From an uncultured Blautia sp. (GTDB lineage Bacteria; Bacillota; Clostridia; Lachnospirales; Lachnospiraceae), in the NCBI GenBank assembly GCA_900556555.1, contig USPF01000027.1, forward strand, positions 1-30,219: a DNA stretch of 30,219 nucleotides, written 5' to 3'. This document shows positions 22,642 to 30,219 of the stretch, in pieces. The notes below the pieces were generated by a model that did no database searches, was not told the DNA's origin, and saw only the letters and a program-made list of their open reading frames with translations. The translations under genes and the position numbers were made by a program. Numbering within the stretch: position 1 is the first letter of the stretch; each line of letters begins with the position of its first letter.

Positions 22642-23682
22642 CTAGTCGGCACGGAAATCTTTCGGAAGTAAAGGTTTTGGAAGCTCTCCCGTTCGCACAG
22701 GTCCTGTGGAGTTTCTGCATATTAACTGGGCACGAAGGAGCAAGGTGCTGATGGGTGTATGATTTAAAAGACTGATCATGGCATAATAGCCGCAGTTTCC
22801 AAGTGAAGTTCGGTCCTGACGAATTGTTGTGAGGGGTGGTGTGGTATAAGCACTAAACGGTGCATCATCAAACCCGATAACACTGATATCTTCCGGAACC
22901 CGGTAGCCGAAATCTTTACACTGGGTAATGACAGCGTTGGCAAGTTGGTCATGACAGCAGATAAGAGCAGTGACTTGTTGTTTTAGAAGGTGTGGCAGAT
23001 GTTTTTGCGTGCACTCAGAAATAAAGTAAGAGTATCCTGTCATGTTTTTGCTGACAGGAAGACCGTGGGCTTTCATTGCGTGAAAAAATGCCTGATACCG
23101 TGCCCGGGTAATATGGGACTGCATATCACCTCCGATATAGCCGATGGATGTATGCCCAAGGCTTTTCAGATAACGGACAGCCATATCAAAACCTTCTTCA
23201 TTGTTGATTCCTACATAGGAAACTTCCGGGTTTTCCCTAATATAATTATCATACAGAACGGCCGGGGTTCGTGCAGTGCGCAGTTCTTCCATCCATGGAT
23301 CTTTGAGGGAAAGACCAAGGATAAAGGCACCTTTGTATTCATTTTGCAACATAAAAACATCATAAGAAAGCGTTTCCTGAAGCTCGAAAGGAATTTCGAC
23401 AACATCTACTTCCCAGCCGGCTGGGATGGCAAGCTTTTTAAAGCCCATGACAATGTCATAGCCAAAGCTCTCCGGGCTCTGGTATTCCATATGTTCAATG
23501 AGAATACAGAGTTTCTGCACACTTCCTTTTCGTACACGTTTTTTTTCATAACCCATTTCTACTGCTGTTTCCAGAACTTTTTTTCGTAACGTTTCGCTGA
23601 TATCATCAGAATGGTTTAAGGCTTTTGATACAGTGCCTTTGGAAATTCCTAACGATTTTGCTATATCATTAATGGTTGTCAT
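22642..23682 (-). CDS. LacI-family transcriptional regulator
   Basis: 346 aa. N-terminal helix-turn-helix and hinge: TTINDIAKSLGISKGTVSKALN, ISETLRKKVLETAVEMGYEKKRV. The rest is a periplasmic-binding-type ligand domain (NNEEGFDMAVRYLKSLGH, SVIGFDDAPFSAYTTPPLTTIRQD). It is divergent from malQ, so I infer control of maltodextrin use, similar to MalR-type repressors. I chose ATG 23682 because AAGGAG precedes it and the HTH begins right there. A longer N-terminus to 23781 has no support. Its own promoter is at 23722-23750. Confidence 0.9.
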   Translation of the reverse strand: MTTINDIAKSLGISKGTVSKALNHSDDISETLRKKVLETAVEMGYEKKRVRKGSVQKLCILIEHMEYQSPESFGYDIVMGFKKLAIPAGWEVDVVEIPFELQETLSYDVFMLQNEYKGAFILGLSLKDPWMEELRTARTPAVLYDNYIRENPEVSYVGINNEEGFDMAVRYLKSLGHTSIGYIGGDMQSHITRARYQAFFHAMKAHGLPVSKNMTGYSYFISECTQKHLPHLLKQQVTALICCHDQLANAVITQCKDFGYRVPEDISVIGFDDAPFSAYTTPPLTTIRQDRTSLGNCGYYAMISLLNHTPISTLLLRAQLICRNSTGPVRTGELPKPLLPKDFRAD

Positions 23683-23721
23683 ATGATTCTCCTTATGAAA
23701 AAATGTACTTCTTTTTCTGAT

Positions 23722-23750
23722 AGTATATAAAAAAACAGAAAAAAAAGCAA
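23722..23750 (-). promoter_or_regulatory. Promoter of the LacI-type regulator
   Basis: Minus strand TTGCTT (23750-23745), 17-bp A/T spacer, TATACT (23727-23722), 40 bp before the start codon. Confidence 0.7.
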
Positions 23751-23827
23751 TGTGTATCCAACTAAATCCTGGATTCATCAAGAAAACAGGAAAATCTACA
23801 AAGGGAGAAAAGAGAATTTGTGTATAT

Positions 23828-23836
23828 TGCTATAAT
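23828..23836 (+). promoter_or_regulatory. Extended -10 promoter for malQ
   Basis: TGCTATAAT, an extended -10 without a good -35. It lies about 130 bp before malQ, leaving a long leader. A second candidate TTGACT at 23860 with TAAAAC at 17 bp is weaker. No confident LacI operator was found. Confidence 0.45.
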
Positions 23837-23966
23837 TGCAGCAAAGAACCAAAAGAGATATTGACTTTTAAAGAAGGAGGTAGTAAAACTATAACTACGG
23901 AAACTAAACGAAACTTTTTGGGCGTGACAGTCCAAAGGAATATGAAAAATGAGAAAGAGGATTATG

Positions 23967-25454
23967 ATGAAAAGAGCAAGTGGTATTTTACTTCCTATTT
24001 CGAGCCTTCCATCTCCGTATGGAATCGGCTCTTTTTCTAAGAGTGCATATGAATTTGTCAATCAGCTTGCAAGAGCAGGGCAGTCCTACTGGCAGATTCT
24101 CCCTCTTGGACCAACCAGCTATGGAGATTCTCCATATCAGTCTTTTTCCACCTTTGCAGGAAACCCATATTTTATAGATCTGGATGCTTTAATAAAAGAA
24201 GGTGTCCTGACAAGAGCAGAGTGCCGTGCCTGTGATTTTGGCAGTGACCCGGCAGATATAGATTATGGAAAATTATATCAGGAGCGTTTTACTCTTCTGC
24301 GTAAGGCTTACGAGAGAAGCAAAATCTATGAAAATCCTGAATTTCAAGAGTTCTGCAGAGAAAACAGCTTCTGGCTGGACGATTATGCGCTGTTTATGGC
24401 AGTGAAGAACTGCTTTGATGGAAAAGCATGGAGCGAGTGGGCAGATGACATCCGCAGACGATGGGAACCGGCATTGGATTACTACAGAGAGAAGTGTTAT
24501 TTCGATATTGAATTCTATAAATATCTCCAATTTAAATTTATAGAGCAGTGGAAAAAATTGAAATCCTATGCCAATGAAAAGGGAATTAAAATCATCGGTG
24601 ATATTCCGATTTATGTGGCTTTTGATAGTGCAGATACCTGGGCAAACCCGCAGATGTTTCAATTTGACGAGGATAACAGGCCAGTAGCTGTGGCAGGCTG
24701 TCCGCCAGATGCATTTTCTGCAACTGGTCAGCTCTGGGGGAATCCATTATACCGGTGGGAATATCACAAGCAGACAGGATATGACTGGTGGACAAAACGG
24801 ATGGCTCATTGCCATGAATTATATGATGTGGTACGCATTGATCATTTCCGTGGTTTTGATGCCTATTATTCTATTCCTTATGGAGATAAAACGGCAGAGC
24901 GAGGGCATTGGGAACAAGGCCCTGGTATGGATTTGTTCCATGCTCTGGAAATTAAATTAGGACATCAGGAAGTGATTGCAGAAGACCTTGGTTATATCAC
25001 GAAATCTGTGGAAAAGCTGGTGGCTGACAGTGGATATCCGAATATGAAGGTACTGGAGTTTGCCTTTGATCCAAGAGAACCTGCAGATTATCTGCCTCAT
25101 ACTTATGATAAAAATTGTGTGGTATATACAGGGACTCACGATAATGAAACCATATCTTCCTGGTATCGGAATCTGCCGACAAACCACAAGAAGTTTTTGC
25201 ATCGGTATATGAACAATTCCAATACCCCGGCAGAAGAAATTCACTGGGATATGGCACGTCTGGCTATGATGAGCACAGCAAATCTCTGTATCATTCCTCT
25301 GCAGGATTATATGGGGCTGGGAGAGGAAGCCAGAATCAATCATCCTTCCACTCTGGGATGCAACTGGAGATGGCGTCTGATTAAGGGACAGGTGACACCA
25401 CAGCTTTTGAAACAGATTCGGGAACTGACGGAGATCAGTGCCAGATTAGGTTAA
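23967..25454 (+). CDS. malQ: 4-alpha-glucanotransferase (amylomaltase)
   Basis: 495 aa from this start, normal for GH77. The start motif MKRASGILLPISSLPSPYGIGSF is the family N-terminus (quoted in part: RASGILLPISSLPS). Catalytic residues are Asp292 in VVRIDHFRG, Glu339 in EDLG and Asp392 in TGTHDNET. It transfers alpha-1,4-glucan pieces between maltodextrins, releasing glucose and longer chains for GlgP. Other in-frame ATGs are 23964 (3 nt from AAAGAGG) and 23949 (AAAGGA upstream). I prefer 23967 for spacing and family fit. The stop TAA overlaps the stop of the convergent AraC gene by 4 bp with no terminator between them. Confidence 0.93.
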   Translation: MKRASGILLPISSLPSPYGIGSFSKSAYEFVNQLARAGQSYWQILPLGPTSYGDSPYQSFSTFAGNPYFIDLDALIKEGVLTRAECRACDFGSDPADIDYGKLYQERFTLLRKAYERSKIYENPEFQEFCRENSFWLDDYALFMAVKNCFDGKAWSEWADDIRRRWEPALDYYREKCYFDIEFYKYLQFKFIEQWKKLKSYANEKGIKIIGDIPIYVAFDSADTWANPQMFQFDEDNRPVAVAGCPPDAFSATGQLWGNPLYRWEYHKQTGYDWWTKRMAHCHELYDVVRIDHFRGFDAYYSIPYGDKTAERGHWEQGPGMDLFHALEIKLGHQEVIAEDLGYITKSVEKLVADSGYPNMKVLEFAFDPREPADYLPHTYDKNCVVYTGTHDNETISSWYRNLPTNHKKFLHRYMNNSNTPAEEIHWDMARLAMMSTANLCIIPLQDYMGLGEEARINHPSTLGCNWRWRLIKGQVTPQLLKQIRELTEISARLG

Positions 25455-26377
25455 ATACAGGATCTTGAAAGTGTCTCAGAGTCGGAATTCTGCTTTCGGA
25501 CCTGAGCAGGAGTCTGGTGAAACTGGTGTTTAAACTGCCGGTTAAAGTTAGAGAGATTTGAAAAACCGGAATTTTCTGAGATTTCCAGTACGGTTAAGTC
25601 TGTATTTTTTAAATCCAGAAAGGCTTTTTCCAAACGGAATCCATTTAAATATTTGGTAAAGGTGCTTCCGGTGGTGTTTTTAAACCACCGCATAAAATGG
25701 CTGGCACTGTAACCGCAGACTGCTGCTGCATTTTCTACAGTTACAGGCTGGGAATAGTGTTCTTCCAAAAACTGCAGGATCAGTTTCAGCTTTCTGGTAT
25801 CCTCAGGACGACTTTCTCTGGGAGAAAAAGCTTCTGCAAGAGAGAACAGCAGGGAGAGAAAGCGAAGGGTGTTGCCTTTTACGCCCAATTCATAGCCTGG
25901 ACACCTGCTGTCACACAGACGGTCAGAGTCTTCCAGACATGCAGATAATTCGCGGTAATTCTGAGATTTGGAAGTGATATGGCAGGGAAGTGATACCTGA
26001 TTCTGTTTTAATGGAATCAGGTATTTTTGACTGCATACATCCACTGTTCCGATTCCAAGAAAAGTAAAATCAAATATAATGTTTTCATACTCCATGCGCT
26101 GATAATGAAGATGGTGCAGGCCGTGAAGATGCCCTGGCGGTACAAAGACAATGTCACCGCCCTGTACCTCGAACACAGAAAGGTCTACCTGGGCAATCCC
26201 ACGGCCTTTTTTGATGTATATAATTTCCGCAGTGTCCTGCCAGTGAAGATATACGGATGGGAAATCCTGGGGAATGGTGCAAGGATACACATTGTAGGGG
26301 AACAGTACAGGTGTATGCTGCTTGGTTTCATGATAGCATTCAGAAACCTGGTTGGTAAATGGCTCATTTTTTTGCAT
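25451..26377 (-). CDS. AraC-family regulator, probably of glgP
   Basis: 308 aa. Cupin-like sensor domain (about 35-120: IIYIKKGRGIAQVDLS, VQGGDIVFVPPGHLHGLH). C-terminal double HTH (about 205-300: ENAAAVCGYSASHFMRWFKNTTG, LEISENSGFSNLSNFNRQFKHQFHQTPAQVRKQ; quoted in part). ATG 26377 has AAAGGAG at good spacing; the reading frame extends to 26530 but the start shown carries the ribosome site. It is divergent from glgP with 155 bp between starts and convergent with malQ, whose stop it overlaps. Likely senses a sugar and activates glgP. Confidence 0.88.
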   Translation of the reverse strand: MQKNEPFTNQVSECYHETKQHTPVLFPYNVYPCTIPQDFPSVYLHWQDTAEIIYIKKGRGIAQVDLSVFEVQGGDIVFVPPGHLHGLHHLHYQRMEYENIIFDFTFLGIGTVDVCSQKYLIPLKQNQVSLPCHITSKSQNYRELSACLEDSDRLCDSRCPGYELGVKGNTLRFLSLLFSLAEAFSPRESRPEDTRKLKLILQFLEEHYSQPVTVENAAAVCGYSASHFMRWFKNTTGSTFTKYLNGFRLEKAFLDLKNTDLTVLEISENSGFSNLSNFNRQFKHQFHQTPAQVRKQNSDSETLSRSCI

Positions 26378-26532
26378 GGTAACTCCTTTGAAAATTCTTT
26401 TGATGATAGGATTGTACAATATTTTGCGGATAAAGTACAGGAAATAAGGATAAAAATGTTGTAAAAATATAGTATCTAGAAAAAACGATAACATTCCCGT
26501 AAGGGATTTTGGAATGCAGGAAAGGAGCACTC

Positions 26533-28794
26533 ATGACAGTAGAAGAAAGATGGACAAAATTATGCGGAAAGAGTATAGAGGAATGCAGCTATGAGGAATT
26601 ATATCCGGCACTGATGCAGATGGTGCAAGAAAAAAGTCAAAGCAAGGAAAAGCCGGTAACGGGAAGAAAATTATATTATATCTCAGCAGAATTTTTGATT
26701 GGCAAGCTGCTCAGCAATAATCTGATCAATCTCGGACTTTACGAAGAGGTAAAGGAATGCCTGGAAAAACATGGAAAATCTATGGCAAGACTGGAAGAAA
26801 CAGAACCGGAACCTTCTCTGGGAAATGGAGGACTTGGAAGACTGGCATCCTGTTTTCTGGATTCCCTGGCAACGTTGAATCTGCCGGGAGACGGTGTAGG
26901 ACTTCGATATCACTGCGGCCTGTTTCGTCAGCAGTTCAGGGAAAATCTGCAGAAGGAGCAGCCGGATTACTGGCTGGAGAAAGACAGTTGGGCTGTCAAG
27001 ACCGATACCGTTTATCCGGTCATGCTGGGCGGAAAAGAATACCAAGCACGCCTTTATCAGATAGATGTTACCGGCTATCAGGGACGCACGAATAAACTGA
27101 ATCTGTTTGATCTGGATACGGTAGACGAAAGCATCATTCAGGATGGAATTCTGTTTGACAAACAGGAAATCAATAAAAACCTCACCTTGTTTTTATATCC
27201 GGACGACAGCGATGAAGCAGGACGTATCCTCCGTATCTACCAGCAGTACTTTATGGTCAGTGCGGGAGCACAGATGATCCTGGAAGAATGTGAAAAGCGA
27301 GGCAGCAATTTCCATGACCTGGCAGATTATGCGGCTGTTCAGATTAACGATACCCATCCGTCTATGGTGATTCCGGAATTAATTCGCCTCCTGGAAGAAA
27401 AAGGGATAGCATTTGAGGAAGCAGCGGAGATTGTCACAAAAACCTGTGCGTATACCAACCATACGATTTTGGCAGAAGCTCTGGAAAAATGGCCGGCAGA
27501 GTATCTGGAAACGGTAGTGCCTCAGTTGATGCCGATTATCCGAAAACTGGATGAGAAGATAAAAGCTTCTGTAAAGGATTCTTCAGTGGATATTATAGAT
27601 CAGCAGAATCTGGTGCATATGGCTCATATGGATATCCATTTCACACACAGTACCAATGGTGTTGCGGCACTTCACACGGAGATTTTGAAGAACAGTGAGC
27701 TTCACAACTTTTATCAGTTATATCCGGAGAAATTTAACAATAAGACCAATGGCATTACCTTCCGCCGCTGGCTGTTATCCTGCAATCCAAAACTGACAGC
27801 GTTTATAGAAGAACTGATCGGAGACGGATTTAAGAAAGATGCGTCTCAATTAGAACGACTGGCTGCATTTGCAGAGGACAAACAAGTTCTTAGCCGCCTT
27901 ATGAAAATCAAGCGAGAAAACAAAGAAAATCTGGCACTTTGGCTGAAAGAGAAACAGGGTGTTTCTGTGAATCCGGATTCTATGTTTACCATTCAGTCAA
28001 AGCGTCTTCATGAGTATAAACGTCAGCAGTTGAATCTGCTTTATCTGATCCATCAATATTTTGAGATCAAAAACGGGCATCTTCCCGTAGCACCGATCAC
28101 GGCTGTTTTTGGGGCAAAAGCAGCTCCTGCTTACACCATTGCAAAAGATATCATTCATGGAATCCTGACATTTTCACAGATAGTTGCGGAAGATCCAGAG
28201 GTTTCCAAGTGGATGAAGGTTGTTTTGATTGAAAATTATAATGTAGAAGCAGCAGAGAAGATGATTCCTGCCTGCGATCTTTCAGAGCAGATCAGCCTTG
28301 CGTCTAAAGAAGCTTCCGGTACAGGAAATATGAAGTTTATGCTCAACGGGGCCCTGACTCTTGGAACCATGGATGGTGCAAATGTGGAGATCGCCCAGTG
28401 GGTGGGTAGCGAAAATATATATATTTTCGGACAGAGCAGCGAACAGGTAATAGAACGGTATGCAGAGGGCAGTTACCACGCAAAACAGTGGTATGAGGCA
28501 GATTACAATCTGCACCGTGCCGTAGATTTCCTAATCAGTGAAGAGATGTACAGTCACGGACAGAAAGAGAATCTGCAGCGTCTGCATCAGGAATTGATCC
28601 AGAAAGACTGGTTTCAGACTTTCCCGGATTTTAATGCATATATTGTACGGAAAAACCAGGCAATCTATGATTATGCCGTGAATCCGGAAAAATGGGCAAA
28701 GATGACACTTCTCAATATCAGCAAGGCAGGATTCTTTTCCTCCGACCGGACGATAGAAGAATACAATGAAGAGATCTGGCATCTCGAAGCATAA
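26533..28794 (+). CDS. glgP: Glycogen/maltodextrin phosphorylase
   Basis: 753 aa, a compact form of the GT35 family (many are 790-830). Substrate and fold motifs: GRKLYYISAEFLIGKLL, SLGNGGLGRLASCFLDS, NDTHPSMVIPEL, and the PLP site EASGTGNMKFMLNGA with Lys601 as the Schiff-base lysine. It releases glucose-1-phosphate from alpha-1,4-glucans with phosphate. Together with MalQ it completes maltodextrin breakdown. The start ATG 26533 follows AAAGGAGC. The leader carries a small TCCC-GTAA-GGGA hairpin (26495-26506) inside a CATTCC/GGAATG pair (26492-26516), of unknown role. No terminator with a proper U-tail was seen: CCTGC/GCAGG (28841-28862) has its T-run in the loop. Confidence 0.93.
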   Translation: MTVEERWTKLCGKSIEECSYEELYPALMQMVQEKSQSKEKPVTGRKLYYISAEFLIGKLLSNNLINLGLYEEVKECLEKHGKSMARLEETEPEPSLGNGGLGRLASCFLDSLATLNLPGDGVGLRYHCGLFRQQFRENLQKEQPDYWLEKDSWAVKTDTVYPVMLGGKEYQARLYQIDVTGYQGRTNKLNLFDLDTVDESIIQDGILFDKQEINKNLTLFLYPDDSDEAGRILRIYQQYFMVSAGAQMILEECEKRGSNFHDLADYAAVQINDTHPSMVIPELIRLLEEKGIAFEEAAEIVTKTCAYTNHTILAEALEKWPAEYLETVVPQLMPIIRKLDEKIKASVKDSSVDIIDQQNLVHMAHMDIHFTHSTNGVAALHTEILKNSELHNFYQLYPEKFNNKTNGITFRRWLLSCNPKLTAFIEELIGDGFKKDASQLERLAAFAEDKQVLSRLMKIKRENKENLALWLKEKQGVSVNPDSMFTIQSKRLHEYKRQQLNLLYLIHQYFEIKNGHLPVAPITAVFGAKAAPAYTIAKDIIHGILTFSQIVAEDPEVSKWMKVVLIENYNVEAAEKMIPACDLSEQISLASKEASGTGNMKFMLNGALTLGTMDGANVEIAQWVGSENIYIFGQSSEQVIERYAEGSYHAKQWYEADYNLHRAVDFLISEEMYSHGQKENLQRLHQELIQKDWFQTFPDFNAYIVRKNQAIYDYAVNPEKWAKMTLLNISKAGFFSSDRTIEEYNEEIWHLEA

Positions 28795-28880
28795 AAAGGT
28801 AGTAAAAAAGATTCTCGTAGGCTATAATGAAAGAAAAAGGCCTGCGGGAATTTTTTTGCAGGAAAAGAGGAGTAAAAAGA

Positions 28881-29543
28881 TTGAACAGAAATTATCAGAA
28901 AGAATTGGAAAAACTGATTGAACAGATAAAACGAGAAGGAAAAACGCCCAGCCTGTTTCTTCATAGCTGTTGTGCACCTTGCAGCAGTTATGTGCTGGAA
29001 TATCTCTCTCAATATTTTGAGATTACAGATTTCTTTTATAATCCTAATATTTCTCCCAGAGAGGAATACGAGAAACGTACAGAAGAACTGAAACGGCTTA
29101 TTGAAGAGATGCCCATGGTACATAAGCCTGTATTTCAGGAGGGGGAATATTGTCCTGAGAAGTTCTTTGATATGGCAAAAGGATTAGAAGAAGTGCCAGA
29201 AGGTGGAGAACGCTGTTTCCTGTGCTACCGGATGCGAATGGAGGAGACTGCCAGGCTGGCAGCAGAAGGAGGCTATGATTATTTTACCACAACGCTTACC
29301 ATCAGCCCTTTGAAAAACGCAGCAAAGCTCAATGAAATCGGGGAGGAACTGGAAAAAATTTATCATGTAAAACATCTTCCATCAGACTTTAAAAAGAAAA
29401 ACGGATACAAACGCTCCACAGAATTGTCAAAGGAGTATGATCTGTACCGCCAGGATTATTGTGGCTGTGTTTTTTCTAAAAGAGAGCGAGAAAAACAGAA
29501 AGAAAACAATTTAACACATAAAAATTGTGAAGTAAAACAATAG
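28881..29543 (+). CDS. queH: Epoxyqueuosine reductase QueH
   Basis: 220 aa. SLFLHSCCAPCSSYV carries Cys30-Cys31..Cys34, ERCFLCYRMRM carries Cys112/Cys115 and QDYCGCVFS carries Cys194/Cys196. These are the Fe-S and redox cysteines of QueH (formerly DUF208). FFYNPNISPREEYEKR, YFTTTLTISPLKN and SDFKKKNGYKRS are also typical. QueH reduces epoxyqueuosine in tRNA to queuosine, without B12, replacing QueG. I chose TTG 28881 because AGGAG lies 8 nt upstream and the peptide MNRNYQKELEKLIEQ matches the family start. The ATG at 28827 overlaps a TATAAT (28823-28828), making it unlikely. Confidence 0.9.
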   Translation: MNRNYQKELEKLIEQIKREGKTPSLFLHSCCAPCSSYVLEYLSQYFEITDFFYNPNISPREEYEKRTEELKRLIEEMPMVHKPVFQEGEYCPEKFFDMAKGLEEVPEGGERCFLCYRMRMEETARLAAEGGYDYFTTTLTISPLKNAAKLNEIGEELEKIYHVKHLPSDFKKKNGYKRSTELSKEYDLYRQDYCGCVFSKREREKQKENNLTHKNCEVKQ

Positions 29544-29551
29544 GATAGTGC

Positions 29552-29580
29552 TTGCCATAAATGTGATAAAGTGATAAAAT
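29552..29580 (+). promoter_or_regulatory. Promoter of argH
   Basis: TTGCCA (29552-29557), 17-bp spacer, TAAAAT (29575-29580), 37 bp before the start. No ArgR box recognised. Confidence 0.7.
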
Positions 29581-29616
29581 TCTACAGAAGATAAATCAAA
29601 AGAAAGAGGAACGAGT

Positions 29617-30219
29617 ATGGCACAATTATGGGGAGGCCGTTTCACAAAAGAAACGGATCAGCTTGTTTATAATTTTAATGCATCTTTAAGCTTTGACCAG
29701 AAGCTTTACAAACAGGATATTACAGGGAGTATGGCACATGCAGCCATGCTGGCAAAACAGGGAATTTTAACAGAAGAGGAAAAAGAAGCGATCACAGAAG
29801 GTCTGCAGGAAATCCTGGCGGATATTGAATCAGGAGCTTTGGAATTTTCCCCGGAATACGAAGATATCCACAGCTTTGTGGAGGCAAATCTCATTGACAG
29901 AATCGGGGATGCGGGGAAGAAGCTGCACACAGGACGCAGTCGAAACGACCAGGTTGCGCTGGATATGAAGCTTTATGTCAGAGAGGAGGTCCAGAAGACG
30001 GAAGAGCTTTTGACGGATCTTCTAAAAGTGATTCTGCATATTATGGAGGAAAACCTGGATACGATCATGCCAGGATTCACTCATCTTCAGAAAGCACAGC
30101 CGATCACACTGGCACATCACATGGGCGCATATTTTGAAATGTTCCGCCGCGACAGAGGATGGCTCGTTGGGGGAACCAAATTTTTGTTGCAGAACGGTGC
30201 CGCCGCCCAGTTTCTGCCA
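29617..30219 (+). CDS. argH: Argininosuccinate lyase, 5' part (cut by window end)
   Basis: 201 codons to the window edge. MAQLWGGRFTKETD, DITGSMAHAAMLAKQGIL, EDIHSFVEANLIDRIG, KLHTGRSRNDQVALDMKLY and MPGFTHLQKAQPITLAHHM are the classic N-terminal ArgH motifs. The enzyme splits argininosuccinate into arginine and fumarate. AAGAGGA precedes ATG 29617. No argG is next to it here. After RRDRG (residue 181) the sequence reads WLVGGTKFLLQNG instead of the expected region ending in N-x-SPLGAGALAGT. The last 60 bases are therefore doubtful and may be divergent or an assembly error. Confidence 0.9.
   Translation, partial: MAQLWGGRFTKETDQLVYNFNASLSFDQKLYKQDITGSMAHAAMLAKQGILTEEEKEAITEGLQEILADIESGALEFSPEYEDIHSFVEANLIDRIGDAGKKLHTGRSRNDQVALDMKLYVREEVQKTEELLTDLLKVILHIMEENLDTIMPGFTHLQKAQPITLAHHMGAYFEMFRRDRGWLVGGTKFLLQNGAAAQFLP

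Noticed and set aside
22990..23589. 199-codon plus-strand ORF
   Set aside because: Antisense to the LacI gene, whose HTH and ligand domain are certain.
23750..24040. 96-codon plus-strand ORF before malQ
   Set aside because: Overlaps malQ in another frame, no ribosome site, no domain.
28841..28862. Rho-independent terminator after glgP
   Set aside because: The T-run lies inside the hairpin loop rather than after the stem.

Overview
The window looks like chromosomal DNA of a gut-type Lachnospiraceae (Blautia/Ruminococcus/Dorea-like Firmicutes). I infer this from the AT-leaning base use, strong AAGGAGG-type ribosome sites, the short glycogen phosphorylase, the PadR-linked membrane proteins and a two-gene SmsC/SmsB iron-sulfur system. 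No 16S gene is present, so genus is not resolved.

Layout. (1) Bases 1-2500 are the right-hand end of a prophage: the last codons of a tail-fibre-like protein, an inverted headless ORF, an XhlA-like coiled-coil membrane protein, an r1t-like holin and a GH25/Cpl-7/LysM endolysin. A stretch of 10-bp-phased T-tracts follows, and then tRNA-Thr(CGT), whose 3' end faces the prophage and is the probable integration site. (2) 2678-7074: an HD-domain protein, then a complete potABCD polyamine importer. (3) 7164-10681: a Sel1-repeat protein, divergent smsC-smsB, and a P-loop protein of unknown function. (4) 10718-16119: an AraC regulator divergent from a domain-permuted GH3 glycosidase, then an ABC permease/ATPase pair of the nitrate/sulfonate/taurine/thiamine-precursor class without its binding protein. 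(5) 16296-19430: a probable PadR-controlled operon with three paralogous four-TM membrane proteins, PadR, a small membrane protein and acylphosphatase. (6) 19431-19831: a gene-free stretch with an unusual phased array of alternating TAGG and CCTA motifs. (7) 19832-22583: a VOC-fold protein, a UPF0597/cysteine-desulfidase-like enzyme and a D-2-hydroxyacid (D-lactate-type) dehydrogenase. (8) 22642-28794: alpha-glucan use: LacI regulator, malQ, AraC regulator, glgP. (9) queH for queuosine synthesis and the 5' part of argH, cut by the window edge.

How the genes work together. MalQ and GlgP form a maltodextrin/glycogen breakdown pair, each with its own divergent regulator (LacI for malQ, AraC for glgP). 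GH3 with its AraC neighbour forms an inducible glycoside module. The GH3 promoter has a perfect -10 and a poor -35, as expected for an activator-dependent promoter. The PadR operon has a good sigma-A promoter with a 20-bp dyad across the -10, suggesting autorepression.

The least explained items are the 52-53-bp array at 19473-19740 (five full units, motifs spaced by whole helical turns), the PadR/paralogous-membrane-protein operon, and the P-loop protein beside smsCB. Expression, conservation and function are inferences from sequence alone.
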